From: Prochlorococcus marinus CUG1417
GTDB lineage: Bacteria; Cyanobacteriota; Cyanobacteriia; PCC-6307; Cyanobiaceae
Direction of reading: 5' to 3'
Assembly (NCBI RefSeq): GCF_017695975.1
Contig: NZ_JAAORN010000001.1
Span: 496,001-560,000, forward strand
Length of the DNA stretch: 64,000 nt
The number at the start of each line of letters is the position of its first letter. Within the stretch, counting starts at the first letter, position 1. The position numbers were made by a program, and so were the translations under genes. Shown in pieces: positions 46,328-57,773 of the stretch. Below the pieces are notes generated by a model, which did not search any database, had not been told where the DNA came from, and saw only the letters and a list, made by a program, of their open reading frames with translations.

Positions 46328-47251
46328 TTAGCTAATACTATCAACTAATCCATTCTGTATTCCTGCTTTTCTAAGTTTTCTTAAAGCACGTTGAACAACT
46401 TGTCGGCAATATTCCCTGCTACAACTCATATGTCTTGCAACTTCAGCTAAAGTTCTCCATTCATTTGAGCCGTCTAAACCAAATCTTAGGCTTACTATTT
46501 TTCTTTCTTTTTCAGTTAAATTTGCTTTATCTAATAATTTCCAAGCAGAGGCGGTCCTTTCGGCTAATTCCGCTAACTCCATTGGAGCAACCTGATCACT
46601 CGGAAGGATGTCAACTAACTCGGAAGGATCTGATTTTGATTTGACAGTACCTTGGAGACTAACAGTGATGCTTCTCAATTCACAAGAAAGGAGTTCGTCA
46701 ATTTCCTCTTTGGTTATTTTCATTTCTTTAGCTAGCTCATCACTACTGGGGGGAATACCCTTAAGTTGCATAAGCTTTGATTTCGCTGATCTTAGTTTTG
46801 TAAGTTTTTCATTAATGTTAACAGGGATCCTAATTGTTCTACTTTGAGTTGACAAAGCTCTATTTAGACCTTGCCTAATCCACCAATAAGCATAGGTAGA
46901 AAATCTATGTCCTCTAGAAGGATCATATTTTTCTACGGCTCTTGTGAGACCTAAGGTTCCCTCCTGAATTAAGTCCAGTAATTCTAATCCCTTCCCTTGA
47001 TATCTTTTAGCAAGGTTGACAACTAGTCTTAGGTTGGCTGTTATCATCTCGTTTTTTGCTTTTTCACCAATTTTGATTTTTTTTCTTTCAGCTTCGGAAT
47101 ATTCACAAGCAGGCCCTTTGCCACCAGCCTCTTGACATCTATTGACAAGCACAACCATTTCTTGAACTTTTCTGCCCATTGTGAGTTCTCTTTCGGGAGT
47201 TAAAAGTTGATGACGACCTATTTCACCAAGAAAATCGCTTAATGAACTCAC
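46328..47251 (-). CDS. Group 2 sigma-70 family sigma factor
   Basis: 307 residues. Regions 1.2 (DFLGEIGRHQLLTPEREL), 2 (RLVVNLAKRYQGKGLELLDLIQEG and AYWWIRQGLNRAL, the -10 recognition helix), 3 and 4 (WRTLAEVARHMSCSREYCRQVVQRALRKLR, the -35 helix) are all present. The lack of a long region 1.1 and the length make it a non-essential group 2 factor rather than RpoD. It leads a possible operon with the YkvA-like and HTH genes. Upstream lies an 11-base-period AT repeat. Confidence 0.94.
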   Translation of the reverse strand: MSSLSDFLGEIGRHQLLTPERELTMGRKVQEMVVLVNRCQEAGGKGPACEYSEAERKKIKIGEKAKNEMITANLRLVVNLAKRYQGKGLELLDLIQEGTLGLTRAVEKYDPSRGHRFSTYAYWWIRQGLNRALSTQSRTIRIPVNINEKLTKLRSAKSKLMQLKGIPPSSDELAKEMKITKEEIDELLSCELRSITVSLQGTVKSKSDPSELVDILPSDQVAPMELAELAERTASAWKLLDKANLTEKERKIVSLRFGLDGSNEWRTLAEVARHMSCSREYCRQVVQRALRKLRKAGIQNGLVDSIS

Positions 47252-47310
47252 GATTTACCTCATTGTTGATATATTCAACTTATAGTCAATTCAGTAATAA
47301 GCCATACATG

Positions 47311-47354
47311 TAATAATTAATTAATAATTAATTAATAATTATTTATTAATTAAT
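47311..47354 (-). repeat. Short AT tandem repeat with 11-base period
   Basis: Two perfect copies of TAATAATTAAT are followed by two diverged copies. The stretch lies 60-103 bases upstream of the sigma factor start, where a phased AT array could bend DNA near the promoter. Confidence 0.55.
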
Positions 47355-47413
47355 TATCATTTTTTTTTTCAAATTTTAGGTTAGGAAAACTATAAATTCT
47401 AAATTTTAATTAT

Positions 47414-48073
47414 TTAACTTTTTCTTCTTGATTCTAAAACAGAAAGTACATCTCTCCACTCAACGCCTTTGTGCATAAGGGCTACTTGGAGATGATAAAT
47501 TAAATCAGCAGCTTCATTTGAGATTGAATCTTTATCATTTTCTTTACAAGCCATTATAAATTCAGCGGATTCCTCTCCTATTTTTTTTAAAATAGTATTA
47601 CTGCCTTTTGTTAATAAATGATTTGTGTAACTTTTTTCTGATGGATTTATCGATCTTTCGTTAATTGTATTGAATAATTCAGAGCAAATATTTGAGAAGG
47701 GAGTTGTTTTTTTCTCTTTTTTATCATTTTGATTAATTTGGATTTCGTTGAAAAAACAACTTTTTTCTCCAGTATGACATGCTCCTGAGCCATTTTGTTT
47801 AATCAAAATGATTAGTGCATCACTATCGCAGTCGAATCTTATTTCCTTAAGTATTTGGGTACTTCCACTTGTAGCTCCTTTTCTCCATATTTCTGATCTT
47901 GATCGACTCCAGTAATGAACGTTTTTGGTTTCGAGTGTCATTGCCAACGATTCTTTGTTCATCCAAGCAAGCATAAGAATTGATCCATCCAGCCAATCTT
48001 GTGCTATTGCAGGGATTAATCCATAATTATCAAAGCGTAGATCTTCTATCGAAAAATTAGTTGAATAAGTCAT
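47414..48073 (-). CDS. hisI: Bifunctional phosphoribosyl-AMP cyclohydrolase / phosphoribosyl-ATP pyrophosphatase
   Basis: Steps 2 and 3 of histidine synthesis. About 219 residues from the ATG at 48073 (MTYSTNFSIEDLRF); the longer reading to 48148 overlaps the next gene and is not needed. The cyclohydrolase half has MLAWMNKESL, WSRSRSEIWRKGATSG and the zinc site FDCDSDALIILIKQNGSGACHTG; the pyrophosphatase half has KIGEESAEFIMACKEND and AADLIYHLQVALM. The fusion is the usual bacterial HisIE. It is divergent from the PTPS-like gene. Confidence 0.97.
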   Translation of the reverse strand: MTYSTNFSIEDLRFDNYGLIPAIAQDWLDGSILMLAWMNKESLAMTLETKNVHYWSRSRSEIWRKGATSGSTQILKEIRFDCDSDALIILIKQNGSGACHTGEKSCFFNEIQINQNDKKEKKTTPFSNICSELFNTINERSINPSEKSYTNHLLTKGSNTILKKIGEESAEFIMACKENDKDSISNEAADLIYHLQVALMHKGVEWRDVLSVLESRRKS

Positions 48074-48133
48074 TATGATCGTTATGTTAAATCTTACTCG
48101 ATGTGTTTTGTTAAAAATTATCCTAACAGTTAA

Positions 48134-48607
48134 TTGATGAATATTCATTCTTTGAAATTTTCATGCAGCAAAAGTTACGAGGATTACCCCTGTTCACATA
48201 GGCAATGGCGCCATGAAGGTCACTGCAGATTTGTGCATGGGTATTCAAGATCATTTACCTTTTGGTTCACTGCAAAAAAATTAGACCTAAATGGTTTTGT
48301 TGTGGATTTTTCAAGCCTAAAGCCCTTAGAAAATAGACTAAAGGAGCAATTTGACCATACTTTTTTAGTAAATAAAGATGACCCTTTGTTGAATTACTGG
48401 GAAAAATTACATGACTTAGATGCTTTAGATCTGAGAATTATGGATAATGTGGGAATGGAGTTCACTTCTGAATTAATTTGGAGATGGGCTAATGAATTCT
48501 TGCTGGACAAGGATAAGGGTAGAACATGTTGTTGGAAAACAGAATCAAAAGAAAATAAATCTAATAAAGCAAGTTATGAGGAAATTCCTGATTGGTTTAA
48601 AACTTAG
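48134..48607 (+). CDS. 6-pyruvoyl-tetrahydropterin synthase/QueD family protein
   Basis: 157 residues. The zinc histidines are visible in GHCRFVHGYSRSFTFWF, and the strand with catalytic residues in FVVDFSSLKPL and FDHTFLVNKDDPL. Members use dihydroneopterin triphosphate, either for tetrahydrobiopterin-type pterins or as QueD for queuosine. The cysteine before the histidines (YPCSHRQWRHEGH) would fit a QueD-type site but the context gives no queuosine genes, so the product is open. FolE is encoded at 12279. Confidence 0.85.
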   Translation: MMNIHSLKFSCSKSYEDYPCSHRQWRHEGHCRFVHGYSRSFTFWFTAKKLDLNGFVVDFSSLKPLENRLKEQFDHTFLVNKDDPLLNYWEKLHDLDALDLRIMDNVGMEFTSELIWRWANEFLLDKDKGRTCCWKTESKENKSNKASYEEIPDWFKT

Positions 48608-48656
48608 ATTAAAGTTATTAAATTTCAATTCATGTGGAATTCTTTAATTTAGATCT

Positions 48657-51239
48657 TTAATCAACAATTATCTCTCCATTAACCAAATAGATATTAATCT
48701 CGTCTTTGTTTAGGTAATGATTATTCAATATATTTTTTGAAATTTTTGTCTCAATTTGTTTTTGAATAATTCTTTTTAAAGGCCTTGCACCATAGGCATG
48801 ATCGAAACTATTTTCGACAAGTTTATTAATTGCCTCATCCGTAATTTTGAATTTTAAGTTTTTTTTGTTAAGTCTTTCTTCTAAATTTTGAAGCTGGATT
48901 TTTGCAATTTCTTTTATGTCATTTAATTCTAAATTATTAAAAATAACTATTTCATCAAGTCGATTTAAAAACTCAGGCTTGAAAAACCTTTTAAGTTCAT
49001 TGTCTACAACTTTTTTGATTTCATTTGTATCTTCTTTTCTAACTGATAAATCATTTATTGATTGACTTCCTAAATTACTTGTGAGAACAATGATTGAATT
49101 TTTGAAATTGATTGTACGACCTTGCCCATCAGTAATGATTCCATCATCAAGAACCTGTAAGAGAATATCTATGATATCTTTATGAGCTTTCTCTATTTCA
49201 TCAAGAAGTATCAATGAATAAGGATTTTTGCGTACAGCTTCAGTTAGTTGACCGCCTGATTCGAAACCTAAATATCCAGGTGGCGCACCTATGATTTTGC
49301 TAACTGAATGTTTTTCCATATATTCAGACATATCAAGTCTTGTAATTGAAGAATTTGAATCGAATATAATTTTTGCTGTTACTTTACTCAGCTCTGTTTT
49401 CCCAACACCAGTTGGACCTAAAAAAAGAAAACTGGCTAATGGTTTGCTTGGGTCATTAAGACCAGTCCTCGATCTTTTAATAGAATCTGCAACAGCACTA
49501 ATTGCAGTATCTTGACCAATAATTTTTTCTTTAAGGATTGACTCGAGGGTTAAAAGCTTATCCTTCTCTGACTGATTTAAGTTCTGTACTGGAATAGAGG
49601 TCCACTTTGAGACAACTTCTGCAATATCATCAAAAGTAACCTCTTGCCTTAAAAGAGTCGTTTCTCCTTTTTTATGAGAATTAACTAAACATTCACTTTT
49701 CTCTTTCAATTTTTTTTGTAAAGAATTTAAAGTTCCAAATTCTAATTCTGCTGCTTTATTGAGGTCAAAACTTCTTTTGGCTTGATCTATTTGAAATTGA
49801 ACAGTTTCAATTTCTTCTTTTACGGTGCTAATCTCATCAATTTCATCTTTTTCTTTTTTCCATTTAGCGCCTAATTCTGCCTGTTTATCTTTAAGGGATA
49901 TAAGTTCATTATTGATTTTTTTTAATCTTTCTACAGAGAAATCATCTGTTTCTCTTTTTAAAGATAATTTTTCCATCTCAAACTGCAGAACTTTTCGATC
50001 AATCTCATCAATTTCTTCAGGTTTGGAAGTTATGATCATGTTTAATCTTGAGGCCGCTTCATCGATTAGATCTATTGCTTTGTCAGGAAGAAATCTATCG
50101 TTAATGTACCTTTCGCTAAGGGTTGCCGCTGCAACTAAAGCATTATCAGAAATTCTCACGCTGTGATGAACCTCGTATCTTTCTCTCAATCCTCTTAATA
50201 TTGATACAGTATCATCTATTGAAGGAGCATCAATTTTTATTTTCTGAAATCTTCGTTCTAGAGCAGGATCTTTTTCTATATTTTGTTTATGTTCATTAAT
50301 AGTTGTAGCACCAATACATCTAAGTTCTCCTCGTGCAAGCATTGGTTTCAATAGGTTGCTTGCATCCAAAGAACCTCCGCTAGCACCAGCTCCAACAACT
50401 GTATGAATTTCATCAATAAAAAGAATGATTTTCCCGTCTGATTCCTTGACTTTCTTAAGGACATTTTTTATTCTTTCTTCAAATTCTCCACGATATTTTG
50501 CCCCAGCTATGAGTGAACCCATATCTAATGAAATTAGTTGTCTATCTTGTAGTGCAGAAGGTACATCGCCATTAATAATTCTTTGAGCCAACCCTTCAAC
50601 GATGGCCGTTTTGCCAACCCCAGGTTCTCCAATAAGAACTGGATTATTTTTTGTTCTTCTACTCAATATTTGAATTGTTCTTCTAATTTCTTCATCCCTA
50701 CCAATAACAGGATCTAAGATCCCATCTCTTGCTGATTGGGTTAGATCAATACCATATTTTTCTAAAGACTCATTAGAAGTATCAAATTCGTTTTTTACTG
50801 CTGGATCTGACTTCATTTTCTTTATAGTTTTAAGAAATTCTGGAATAGATTTTTGATTTAAAATGTGAAATCCATATTTATCATCATAAGTGAAACCATA
50901 AACTAAGTGTTCTGTTGATATCACTACATCATCTAATGTATTTTTAATATCATTAGCTTTTAAAAATATTTTGTATAAAGTATCGCCAATATATAAATTA
51001 TCTTGTTTATTTCTCATTTTTGCTTTCGCATTTAATGAAGAAATTATTTCTTTCTTAAGATCTTTGAGATTTACACTATTTTTTTTTAAGATCTTTTTTG
51101 TAAGGTTGTCTTGTTGTATTAGAGCTAATAAAAAATTATCTGAATCTACGTCTTGTTGGTGATTTTTATAAGCAATTTTTTTAGCAAAAATAAAACAGTT
51201 CCAAGCAGAATTTGAGAATTCGCTTGGAACTATTTTCAT
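48657..51239 (-). CDS. clpB: ClpB-type disaggregase (AAA+ chaperone)
   Basis: 860 residues, the length of ClpB. N-domain (about 1-145), AAA1 with [13 protein letters not shown] and [13 protein letters not shown], a middle coiled-coil region ([21 protein letters not shown] and around) that marks ClpB against ClpC/ClpA, AAA2 with [12 protein letters not shown] and [11 protein letters not shown], and the C-terminal domain. I see no IGF/L loop for ClpP binding in the second ring. The first N-terminal repeat is diverged from the usual ClpB consensus, so this may be the second cyanobacterial ClpB paralogue. Confidence 0.93.
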   Translation of the reverse strand: MKIVPSEFSNSAWNCFIFAKKIAYKNHQQDVDSDNFLLALIQQDNLTKKILKKNSVNLKDLKKEIISSLNAKAKMRNKQDNLYIGDTLYKIFLKANDIKNTLDDVVISTEHLVYGFTYDDKYGFHILNQKSIPEFLKTIKKMKSDPAVKNEFDTSNESLEKYGIDLTQSARDGILDPVIGRDEEIRRTIQILSRRTKNNPVLIGEPGVGKTAIVEGLAQRIINGDVPSALQDRQLISLDMGSLIAGAKYRGEFEERIKNVLKKVKESDGKIILFIDEIHTVVGAGASGGSLDASNLLKPMLARGELRCIGATTINEHKQNIEKDPALERRFQKIKIDAPSIDDTVSILRGLRERYEVHHSVRISDNALVAAATLSERYINDRFLPDKAIDLIDEAASRLNMIITSKPEEIDEIDRKVLQFEMEKLSLKRETDDFSVERLKKINNELISLKDKQAELGAKWKKEKDEIDEISTVKEEIETVQFQIDQAKRSFDLNKAAELEFGTLNSLQKKLKEKSECLVNSHKKGETTLLRQEVTFDDIAEVVSKWTSIPVQNLNQSEKDKLLTLESILKEKIIGQDTAISAVADSIKRSRTGLNDPSKPLASFLFLGPTGVGKTELSKVTAKIIFDSNSSITRLDMSEYMEKHSVSKIIGAPPGYLGFESGGQLTEAVRKNPYSLILLDEIEKAHKDIIDILLQVLDDGIITDGQGRTINFKNSIIVLTSNLGSQSINDLSVRKEDTNEIKKVVDNELKRFFKPEFLNRLDEIVIFNNLELNDIKEIAKIQLQNLEERLNKKNLKFKITDEAINKLVENSFDHAYGARPLKRIIQKQIETKISKNILNNHYLNKDEINIYLVNGEIIVD

Positions 51240-51272
51240 TAATCAAAAATTTAGGTAAGACTGTAATAAATA

Positions 51273-51294
51273 TTAAGTAGAAAAAAGTACTTAA
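51273..51294 (-). other. Hairpin downstream of petE
   Basis: TTAAGTA and TACTTAA form seven pairs around an eight-base A/G or, read on the minus strand, C/T loop, 12 bases after the petE stop. No clear T-run follows in the petE direction, so it is a weak terminator candidate. Confidence 0.3.
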
Positions 51295-51306
51295 CTACAA
51301 AAAGAA

Positions 51307-51657
51307 TTACTCAACAATTACTTTACCTACCATTCCAGCTCCTCTGTGTGGCTCACAATAGTAATCATAAGTTCCTACAGTATCAAATGTTTCTTCCCAA
51401 GACTCTCCTGGGGCAAAAGCTAGATCTGCATGACTTAACTCCTCATGCCCATCGAAAACTGCATTATGGGGAGCTAATTTGTTATTGACAAATTTAACTG
51501 TATCTCCAGCACTAATGGTTACTGTACTTGGTTCAAATGCAAGCATTCCAGCATCAGTTCCAAGTTTTACTTCAACAGTCTTAGCTGAAACAGATGAAAT
51601 TCCTAGACCTAGAGTTAAAACTATTGCGAATAACCCTGCAAAGATTGAACGTAACAT
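51307..51657 (-). CDS. petE: Plastocyanin
   Basis: Lumenal blue-copper protein carrying electrons from cytochrome b6f to photosystem I. 116 residues with a signal peptide ([21 protein letters not shown]) and a mature part holding all four copper ligands: His in [13 protein letters not shown] and Cys, His and Met in [17 protein letters not shown]. Prochlorococcus depends on copper plastocyanin here. It lies between clpB and an epimerase gene on the same strand, with its own 59-base upstream gap. Confidence 0.98.
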   Translation of the reverse strand: MLRSIFAGLFAIVLTLGLGISSVSAKTVEVKLGTDAGMLAFEPSTVTISAGDTVKFVNNKLAPHNAVFDGHEELSHADLAFAPGESWEETFDTVGTYDYYCEPHRGAGMVGKVIVE

Positions 51658-51716
51658 AATTAAAATTTACTTATTTATACATATTACAAGGCTTTGGGAA
51701 CCGAACTGTGAGAATT

Positions 51717-52700
51717 TTAATTGTTATTACAGCTTGGTAACTTAGATAACCTTAAAATATCTTTCAGTGTCTTGGCGTAACTTTTAAGTTTGAAAGTCTC
51801 AGGATTAGTGATGGTGACATGATTAAAGTCATATTTTTTGATACTGAAGCTATCCCAAGGAGTGGTTTGGATAGGGAGAATTCTTAATAATATTTTTAGA
51901 ATTTTTTTTGTAAGGGGTATCGCAAAATATCTCCTCATATTGTTTCTCTTTAAAAGTGTAATTATGGCGTGATCAATTGAAATGAATTTCTGACCTAGTA
52001 CAAATTTTCTAAAGCCTTTGTATTGTTCTTCTTTATGATTTTTAATTAGAAACCCACAAATTTGAGCAATATCATTTGCGTGTATAAAGTGAAATTTAGA
52101 ATCGAGTTTTAAAAATCTTGCTAACCAAAGCCATTTCCTTATTTCTTTCAATCCACTAGTTAAATAACTCACAGGATATTTACTTTTTTTGCCAAGATTT
52201 CCTCCAAAAACTAGAGTAGGGAAAACAGCGAATGTTTTTTCTGCGTAGGAGCTTTCCCTAAGTCTCTGGAAACATTCATATTTTGTTTGTATATACTCTG
52301 TTCCATAAATCAATGATTCCTTCATTAATTCTGTTTGCGTGTCAAGAATGCTAGCTGTTGAAAAATAAATAATCTTTTCTAACTTTTCAATAGCAAGCAT
52401 TTCAAGTAATTCTTCAAAAGCTTTAATATTTACTTCATAGGCTCTTTTTGGATCTCCCCAAGCTGTAGCAGTATGTATAAAATAATTAATTTGATTAATA
52501 TCCTTTTTATATCTACTTGATTCCCTAATATCGCACACTAATAACTTGACTTTTTTATTTTCCTGAATAGAAATTGGTAAATTACTTTTATCTCTTACCA
52601 TGAGATAAAGCTTGAATTTTGTGTTTTTTAAAAACCAATCAACTAAATATCGGCCTACACATCCATTAGCACCTGTAATTAATAAGTTTTTATATGCCAA
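51717..52700 (-). CDS. NAD-dependent epimerase/dehydratase (extended SDR)
   Basis: 327 residues opening LLITGANGCVGRYLV, the extended-SDR Rossmann motif, then YFIHTATAWGDPKRAYE and YIQTKYECFQRL with the YxxxK active site. The later half has membrane-prone stretches and the 3-beta-hydroxysteroid dehydrogenase-like style. The substrate is unknown. It follows hemE by eight bases, so it may share its transcript. Confidence 0.88.
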   Translation of the reverse strand: MAYKNLLITGANGCVGRYLVDWFLKNTKFKLYLMVRDKSNLPISIQENKKVKLLVCDIRESSRYKKDINQINYFIHTATAWGDPKRAYEVNIKAFEELLEMLAIEKLEKIIYFSTASILDTQTELMKESLIYGTEYIQTKYECFQRLRESSYAEKTFAVFPTLVFGGNLGKKSKYPVSYLTSGLKEIRKWLWLARFLKLDSKFHFIHANDIAQICGFLIKNHKEEQYKGFRKFVLGQKFISIDHAIITLLKRNNMRRYFAIPLTKKILKILLRILPIQTTPWDSFSIKKYDFNHVTITNPETFKLKSYAKTLKDILRLSKLPSCNNN

Positions 52701-52708
52701 GATTTTGA

Positions 52709-53749
52709 CTAGTAAGTAAGTTTTTTCCCATGTTCAAAAAATGTTTGAGCATTTTCTTCTGGAGTCCCAGGTAAAATCCCATGGCCTAAATTAAGAATAT
52801 ATTTCCTGTCTTTAATTTTATTAAAAGTATTATCTATCCTTTCTTTTATTGATTCTTTGTTTCCGAATAAAATACCAGGGTCAACATTACCTTGAATTCC
52901 TATCCCATTAGGGATCCTTTTACAAGCCTCTTCAATATCTACTGTCCAGTCTAATGAAATAATATCTACGCCAGTTTTTGCCATTCTTTCTATCACTCCA
53001 GCACTTCCTGAAATGTATAGAATTACTGGTGTATCAGGGTAATCCTCTTTTACAATATCTACAACTTTTTTTTGATATGGCCCAGCAAAGATATCATAAT
53101 CTTGTGGGCTTAGTTGACCTGCCCATGAATCAAAAATTTGTACTACTTGCGCTCCAGATTTAATTTGATATTTAAGATATTCACCAATAGATTTTGCAAA
53201 ATGATCAAGTAATTTATGAAGTAAATCTGGTTCTTTAAAAGCCATTGATTTTATCAAAGAATAATTTTTACTGCTTTTCCCTTCAACAACATATGCCGCA
53301 AGAGTCCAAGGTGCTCCAACAAAACCTAAAACTGTTGCCTCATTATTGACATCTTTTTTTAGTGAAGAAAGAACTTGTCCTACAAAGCCTAAGCTTTCAC
53401 TTGGATTTAATTCTTTTAAATTTTCAATTTGACTAAGGGTTCTTATTGGGTTCTCAATTATTGGACCTTTACTTTCTATTATTTCAAAATTAATACCCAT
53501 TCCTGGAAGAGGTGTGAGAATATCTGAAAAAAGTATCACACCATCTGGTTTGAAAGCGTGAAAAGGCTGCATTGATATTTCATATGATAGTTCTGGATTC
53601 TCTGACCTCTCTCTAAAGCTAGGGTAACGCTCTCTTAAATCTCTATAGATTTTCATATATCTTCCTGCTTGCCTCATCATCCATACCGGAGGCCGATTTA
53701 CTTTTTTACCTAATGCGGCAGAAAGAAGTAGTGGTAAATTTTCACCCAT
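52709..53749 (-). CDS. hemE: Uroporphyrinogen decarboxylase
   Basis: Decarboxylates uroporphyrinogen III to coproporphyrinogen III, common to heme and chlorophyll synthesis. 346 residues with the two family signatures, [12 protein letters not shown] near the N-terminus and [17 protein letters not shown] in the middle; also [12 protein letters not shown] with the catalytic aspartate. The gap to glgB is 118 bases. Confidence 0.98.
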   Translation of the reverse strand: MGENLPLLLSAALGKKVNRPPVWMMRQAGRYMKIYRDLRERYPSFRERSENPELSYEISMQPFHAFKPDGVILFSDILTPLPGMGINFEIIESKGPIIENPIRTLSQIENLKELNPSESLGFVGQVLSSLKKDVNNEATVLGFVGAPWTLAAYVVEGKSSKNYSLIKSMAFKEPDLLHKLLDHFAKSIGEYLKYQIKSGAQVVQIFDSWAGQLSPQDYDIFAGPYQKKVVDIVKEDYPDTPVILYISGSAGVIERMAKTGVDIISLDWTVDIEEACKRIPNGIGIQGNVDPGILFGNKESIKERIDNTFNKIKDRKYILNLGHGILPGTPEENAQTFFEHGKKLTY

Positions 53750-53867
53750 TTTTAAATTAGATTTGTTTTTTTAAATTTAAAATTCCAACTTAAAAATCCT
53801 ACAATGCAAAGCATGTCAAAAGTGTTATGTGAACATTTATATGAAGTACTAAGTTAAATAAGCTTTA

Positions 53868-56132
53868 TTATTTTTTTGCTTGATGTTTGAAGATACTTAC
53901 GCTTAATGGGGGCAAAACAAGTTCTAAAGCATTTTGATAATCATGAATATTGTAATTTATAGATTCCTTACCGCCCATATTTCCTTTATTACTGCCTCCG
54001 TATCTAGATCCATCTGAATTAAATATTTCTTTATAGAATCCCTCAATAGGAACTCCCACCTTGTAAGAATCATGAGTATTAGGTGTGAAGTTAGCAACTA
54101 TGACAAGCCACTCATTGGTATCGTTTTCTCTTCTCATGAAACTTATTACTGAATTTGATTTATCATTACAATCTATCCATTGGAATCCATAAGGATCAAA
54201 GTCATTTTTCCATAGTGCAGGTTCATTTTTATAAAGTCGATTAAGGTCGTCAATTAGGTTCCTGAGGCCTTTATGAGGTTCAAACTCTAGTAACTCCCAT
54301 TGCAGATCATCCCAAACATTCCATTCTTGCCTTTGCCCAAATTCCATTCCCATGAAGATCGTTTTTTTACCAGGGTGGGTCCACATATAAGTTAGTAAAG
54401 CTCTGGTATTTGCATATTTCTTCCAGTCATCGCCAGGCATTTTATGCAAGAGATGACTTTTCCCATGGACAACCTCATCATGACTAAGCGCAAGCATAAA
54501 GTTCTCTGTATAGTTATACGTTATTGAGAAAGTTACACTATTTTGATGGAATTGCCTAAACCAAGGATCTATTTCAAAATAATCGAGCATATCGTGCATC
54601 CATCCCATATTCCATTTCAAGTTAAACCCTAGACCTCCCATGTCAGTTGGTTTGGTTACCATTGGCCAAGTTGTTGATTCTTCAGCGATAGAAAGTGCAC
54701 CTGGGAAATGTTGGAAGAGTACATGATTAGCCTGTTGAAGAAATTTAACGGCTTCTATATTTTCATTTCCACCATTTTCATTGGGGATCCATTCTCCATC
54801 TGGACGTAGATAATCTCTGTAAAGCATTGAAGCCACAGCATCGACTCTTATGCCATCAATATGAAACTCTTCAAACCAATAAACGAGGTTGGCTACTAAG
54901 AAATTTCTTACTTCGTTTCTGCTGTAATTAAATATTAGGGTTCCCCATTCTTTGTGTTCACCTATACGTGAATCTCCATGTTCATAAAGATGACAACCAT
55001 CAAAAAATGCTAAACCATGCTTATCTTTTGGGAAATGGCCAGGCACCCAATCAAGAATTACCCCTATCCCCTCTTCATGACATTTATTAACAAACTCTCT
55101 AAATTCATTTGGAGTGCCAAATCTACTAGTTGGTGCATACCAACCTGTAACTTGGTATCCCCATGAACCATCGAAAGGATGTTCAGATATTGGCATTAGT
55201 TCAATATGAGTAAATCCTCTCTCTTTTACATATGGAATGAGTTTCTCGGTTAATTCTGGATAAGTTAATAATCTTGTTCCGGGTTTTAAATCAGCTGCAG
55301 GCACTGGGTTTCTTGATTCACCATTGTCCTCAAGATATTTATTATCTGTTGATTCATGAAGCCAACTTCCTAAATGCATTTCATAAACTGAAATTGGCTT
55401 GTTAATTTGACTAGAAGAATCTCTATTTGAAATCCAAGAACTATCATTCCAATTAAAGTTTTTCAATTTTGAGACTATTGAACCATTTTGAGGTCTGATT
55501 TCATGCAGGAAACCATAGGGATCAGCCTTCTCATAAATATGACCTTGTTGTGTTCTTATTTCGTATTTATATGTGTCGCCTTCTTTCATTGTTGGCATGA
55601 AAAGTTCCCAAATTCCCCCTAATCTCTTCTGCATTGGATGATGTCTTCCATCCCAAGAATTTATATCTCCAATTATCGAGATTGATTTTGCGTTTGGAGC
55701 CCAAATGCAAAACATGACCCCTTTTTGATTCTTTTCTTCAATGAGATGTGCTCCCATTTTTTCCCAAATATGATGATGATTACCTTCTGCAAAAAGATGT
55801 CTATCAACTTCTCCCATCCACTCTTCTCTATATGACCAAGGATCATGTTGTGTATGTGTGATCCCTCCTCGTGAAATATTTATTTCGTAATTATAGTTTG
55901 GGTTTTCAGGCAGGATAGCTTCAAAAAGCCATTTATGGTTAATGTTTTCGGCCTTATAGGTATTGTTTTTAAAATTTATTTTAACTTCGTCGGCTTCAGG
56001 CATCCATACCCTTATTACCCATTGTTTTTCATAAAAATGAGGACCTAATATTTTTAATGGATTATCATTGCAACAATTTTCTAGGTTGATAGCTTCTGAT
56101 TTAATCCAGTCTGCTTGAATTGTCTCGATCAT
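53868..56132 (-). CDS. glgB: 1,4-alpha-glucan branching enzyme
   Basis: Introduces alpha-1,6 branches into glycogen. 754 residues: two N-terminal carbohydrate-binding (E-set/CBM48-like) regions, the second near [18 protein letters not shown], then the GH13 barrel with [25 protein letters not shown] (nucleophile Asp), [10 protein letters not shown] (acid Glu) and [10 protein letters not shown] (transition-state Asp). The end is a beta domain. It is flanked by hemE and a CocE-type hydrolase on the same strand. Confidence 0.98.
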   Translation of the reverse strand: MIETIQADWIKSEAINLENCCNDNPLKILGPHFYEKQWVIRVWMPEADEVKINFKNNTYKAENINHKWLFEAILPENPNYNYEINISRGGITHTQHDPWSYREEWMGEVDRHLFAEGNHHHIWEKMGAHLIEEKNQKGVMFCIWAPNAKSISIIGDINSWDGRHHPMQKRLGGIWELFMPTMKEGDTYKYEIRTQQGHIYEKADPYGFLHEIRPQNGSIVSKLKNFNWNDSSWISNRDSSSQINKPISVYEMHLGSWLHESTDNKYLEDNGESRNPVPAADLKPGTRLLTYPELTEKLIPYVKERGFTHIELMPISEHPFDGSWGYQVTGWYAPTSRFGTPNEFREFVNKCHEEGIGVILDWVPGHFPKDKHGLAFFDGCHLYEHGDSRIGEHKEWGTLIFNYSRNEVRNFLVANLVYWFEEFHIDGIRVDAVASMLYRDYLRPDGEWIPNENGGNENIEAVKFLQQANHVLFQHFPGALSIAEESTTWPMVTKPTDMGGLGFNLKWNMGWMHDMLDYFEIDPWFRQFHQNSVTFSITYNYTENFMLALSHDEVVHGKSHLLHKMPGDDWKKYANTRALLTYMWTHPGKKTIFMGMEFGQRQEWNVWDDLQWELLEFEPHKGLRNLIDDLNRLYKNEPALWKNDFDPYGFQWIDCNDKSNSVISFMRRENDTNEWLVIVANFTPNTHDSYKVGVPIEGFYKEIFNSDGSRYGGSNKGNMGGKESINYNIHDYQNALELVLPPLSVSIFKHQAKK

Positions 56133-56191
56133 GACTGGTAGATGTTAAGGATTAATAATATCAAACGATTAACCAAAAAATTAATTATTTA

Positions 56192-57766
56192 TTAAAAAAA
56201 AGGGGTCATTTTCATAAATGTTTTATTAAGGCTAAAACTTATAGTAATAACTTTATGATTTGCTGAAGGCGCTCCAACATTTCCATCCCCAAATCCAGGA
56301 TTAACTCCAATAGCGGGATAAGCTGCTGCAGATATTGATAAGCGAAGCTTGCTATCTTTAATCAAACAAATATTTGTTGGCTGCATTGTTATTTGATAAA
56401 TGCAGTCTTCACTTATTTTAGAGTTTTTAACCCTTAAGAACCCTGTTGAAAATTGATTCACCTTTTCATTACCTTCCTCAACAAGAGACAAAGCAAGGCA
56501 GATATCAAAATTGGGCTGATCACTTTTTGCTTGGATTTCTAATGTGGGAACTCCTCTTAAATATTGATCTTCTTTAAAAGAATTGGTTTGAAAAACACCT
56601 ACATCTAGTCGTTTGTCAATAATACTTCTATTAAACTTCCCAGGATTTGGACCTAAATGACCACCGTCAGATGGAGTAGGTCTCCATGGGTCATTAACAA
56701 TTGTGAACCATCCTGATCCTTTTGAATTTATAGTCAGACTTCCATCTTCAGCTTCTACATTTGCAGTGCCATTGCTTTTGAGCCCAAAAATAAATTTAGG
56801 TTGAAATTTATTATCTAATTCTTCCCATTTATTTAATGTAATATTCCATATTTTTTTCTCGTTGTTAAAATTCTTAGAAATACAATTTTCATCTGATTTT
56901 AAATGTTTATCAAAAAATTTTAATAAAGATTCTTGAGATCCCTCCCACCAATTTAGATGTGTCGCATTCCCAATAATAATCTCTGGGGTTCCACCAGCTT
57001 CTTTGGATTTTTTATAAAGATCAAAGGCACCTTTTAAATGTGGATCCCAAAGTCCTCCAATAATTAACATAGGTCGTTTAATCCATGTTGAAATTGGTTT
57101 AAATTCTTCAAATGGGTAAGCATTATTTAAATTTTTAAGCCATTTCAAAACAAAGCTATTAGGATCGTATTTTTTTAAAGTATCAATTCCTTCCCTTAGG
57201 TAACTTTTATTTTCTAAGGCTAATCTGATCTTTTTCCACTCAAGCAATTTATTTTCTCTTTTCATTTTTAGTGCTGCGATTTGAAGTCCCCATGCAATAT
57301 TGTTATGCCACCAATATGCTCCTCCATCTGAGCACCAATGATCCTTAATATTCATCCCAGTCATTGCTGGAGATAAGCAATCGGGCGGCTTTGAATTTAA
57401 TTCACCAGTTAGTTGAGTAAATCCTTGATATGAAAAACCATACAAGCCAAGTTTTCCATTACATTCTTTTAGAGACCTTACCCATTCATGTGTTTCTGAA
57501 GTATCGCTAGCTTCTTGAGAAAAACCATTAAAAACCCCTTCAGAAGCACCCATACCTCTTACATCTTGAATTATTACCATATACCCTTTGGTAGCCCACC
57601 ATTCCGGGTGAGAATAGGTAATAGTTGAAGCTATTTCCCTGCCATATGGTTGTCTCATCAATAATGCAGGCCATGGCCCATTACTATTAGGTAACCAAAT
57701 CCTGGATATAAGTCTTACTCCATCTCTTAGTGTTAGAGAATTGTCAAACCATCTTGAACCAGACAT
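56192..57766 (-). CDS. CocE/NonD family serine hydrolase
   Basis: 524 residues of the X-Pro dipeptidyl-peptidase (S15) style fold. LMRQPYGREIASTIT and DVRGMGASEGVF open it, the nucleophile serine is in LYGFSYQGFTQL, the aspartate in GGLWDPHLKG, and the histidine in NATHLNWWEGS. A C-terminal jelly-roll domain follows (PTLEIQAKSDQPNFDICLALSLVEEGNEK). The substrate may be a peptide or ester; the sequence does not tell. It is 7 bases after the small exported protein gene. Confidence 0.9.
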   Translation of the reverse strand: MSGSRWFDNSLTLRDGVRLISRIWLPNSNGPWPALLMRQPYGREIASTITYSHPEWWATKGYMVIIQDVRGMGASEGVFNGFSQEASDTSETHEWVRSLKECNGKLGLYGFSYQGFTQLTGELNSKPPDCLSPAMTGMNIKDHWCSDGGAYWWHNNIAWGLQIAALKMKRENKLLEWKKIRLALENKSYLREGIDTLKKYDPNSFVLKWLKNLNNAYPFEEFKPISTWIKRPMLIIGGLWDPHLKGAFDLYKKSKEAGGTPEIIIGNATHLNWWEGSQESLLKFFDKHLKSDENCISKNFNNEKKIWNITLNKWEELDNKFQPKFIFGLKSNGTANVEAEDGSLTINSKGSGWFTIVNDPWRPTPSDGGHLGPNPGKFNRSIIDKRLDVGVFQTNSFKEDQYLRGVPTLEIQAKSDQPNFDICLALSLVEEGNEKVNQFSTGFLRVKNSKISEDCIYQITMQPTNICLIKDSKLRLSISAAAYPAIGVNPGFGDGNVGAPSANHKVITISFSLNKTFMKMTPFF

Positions 57767-57773
57767 TTAGGCT

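Noticed and set aside
47311-47354. CRISPR-like array
   Set aside because: The copies are 11 bases and contiguous with no spacers; it is a simple AT tandem repeat. No CRISPR array or cas gene is visible in the window.
48074-48148. N-terminal extension of hisIE
   Set aside because: It overlaps the PTPS-like gene start and precedes the conserved N-terminus at ATG 48073.
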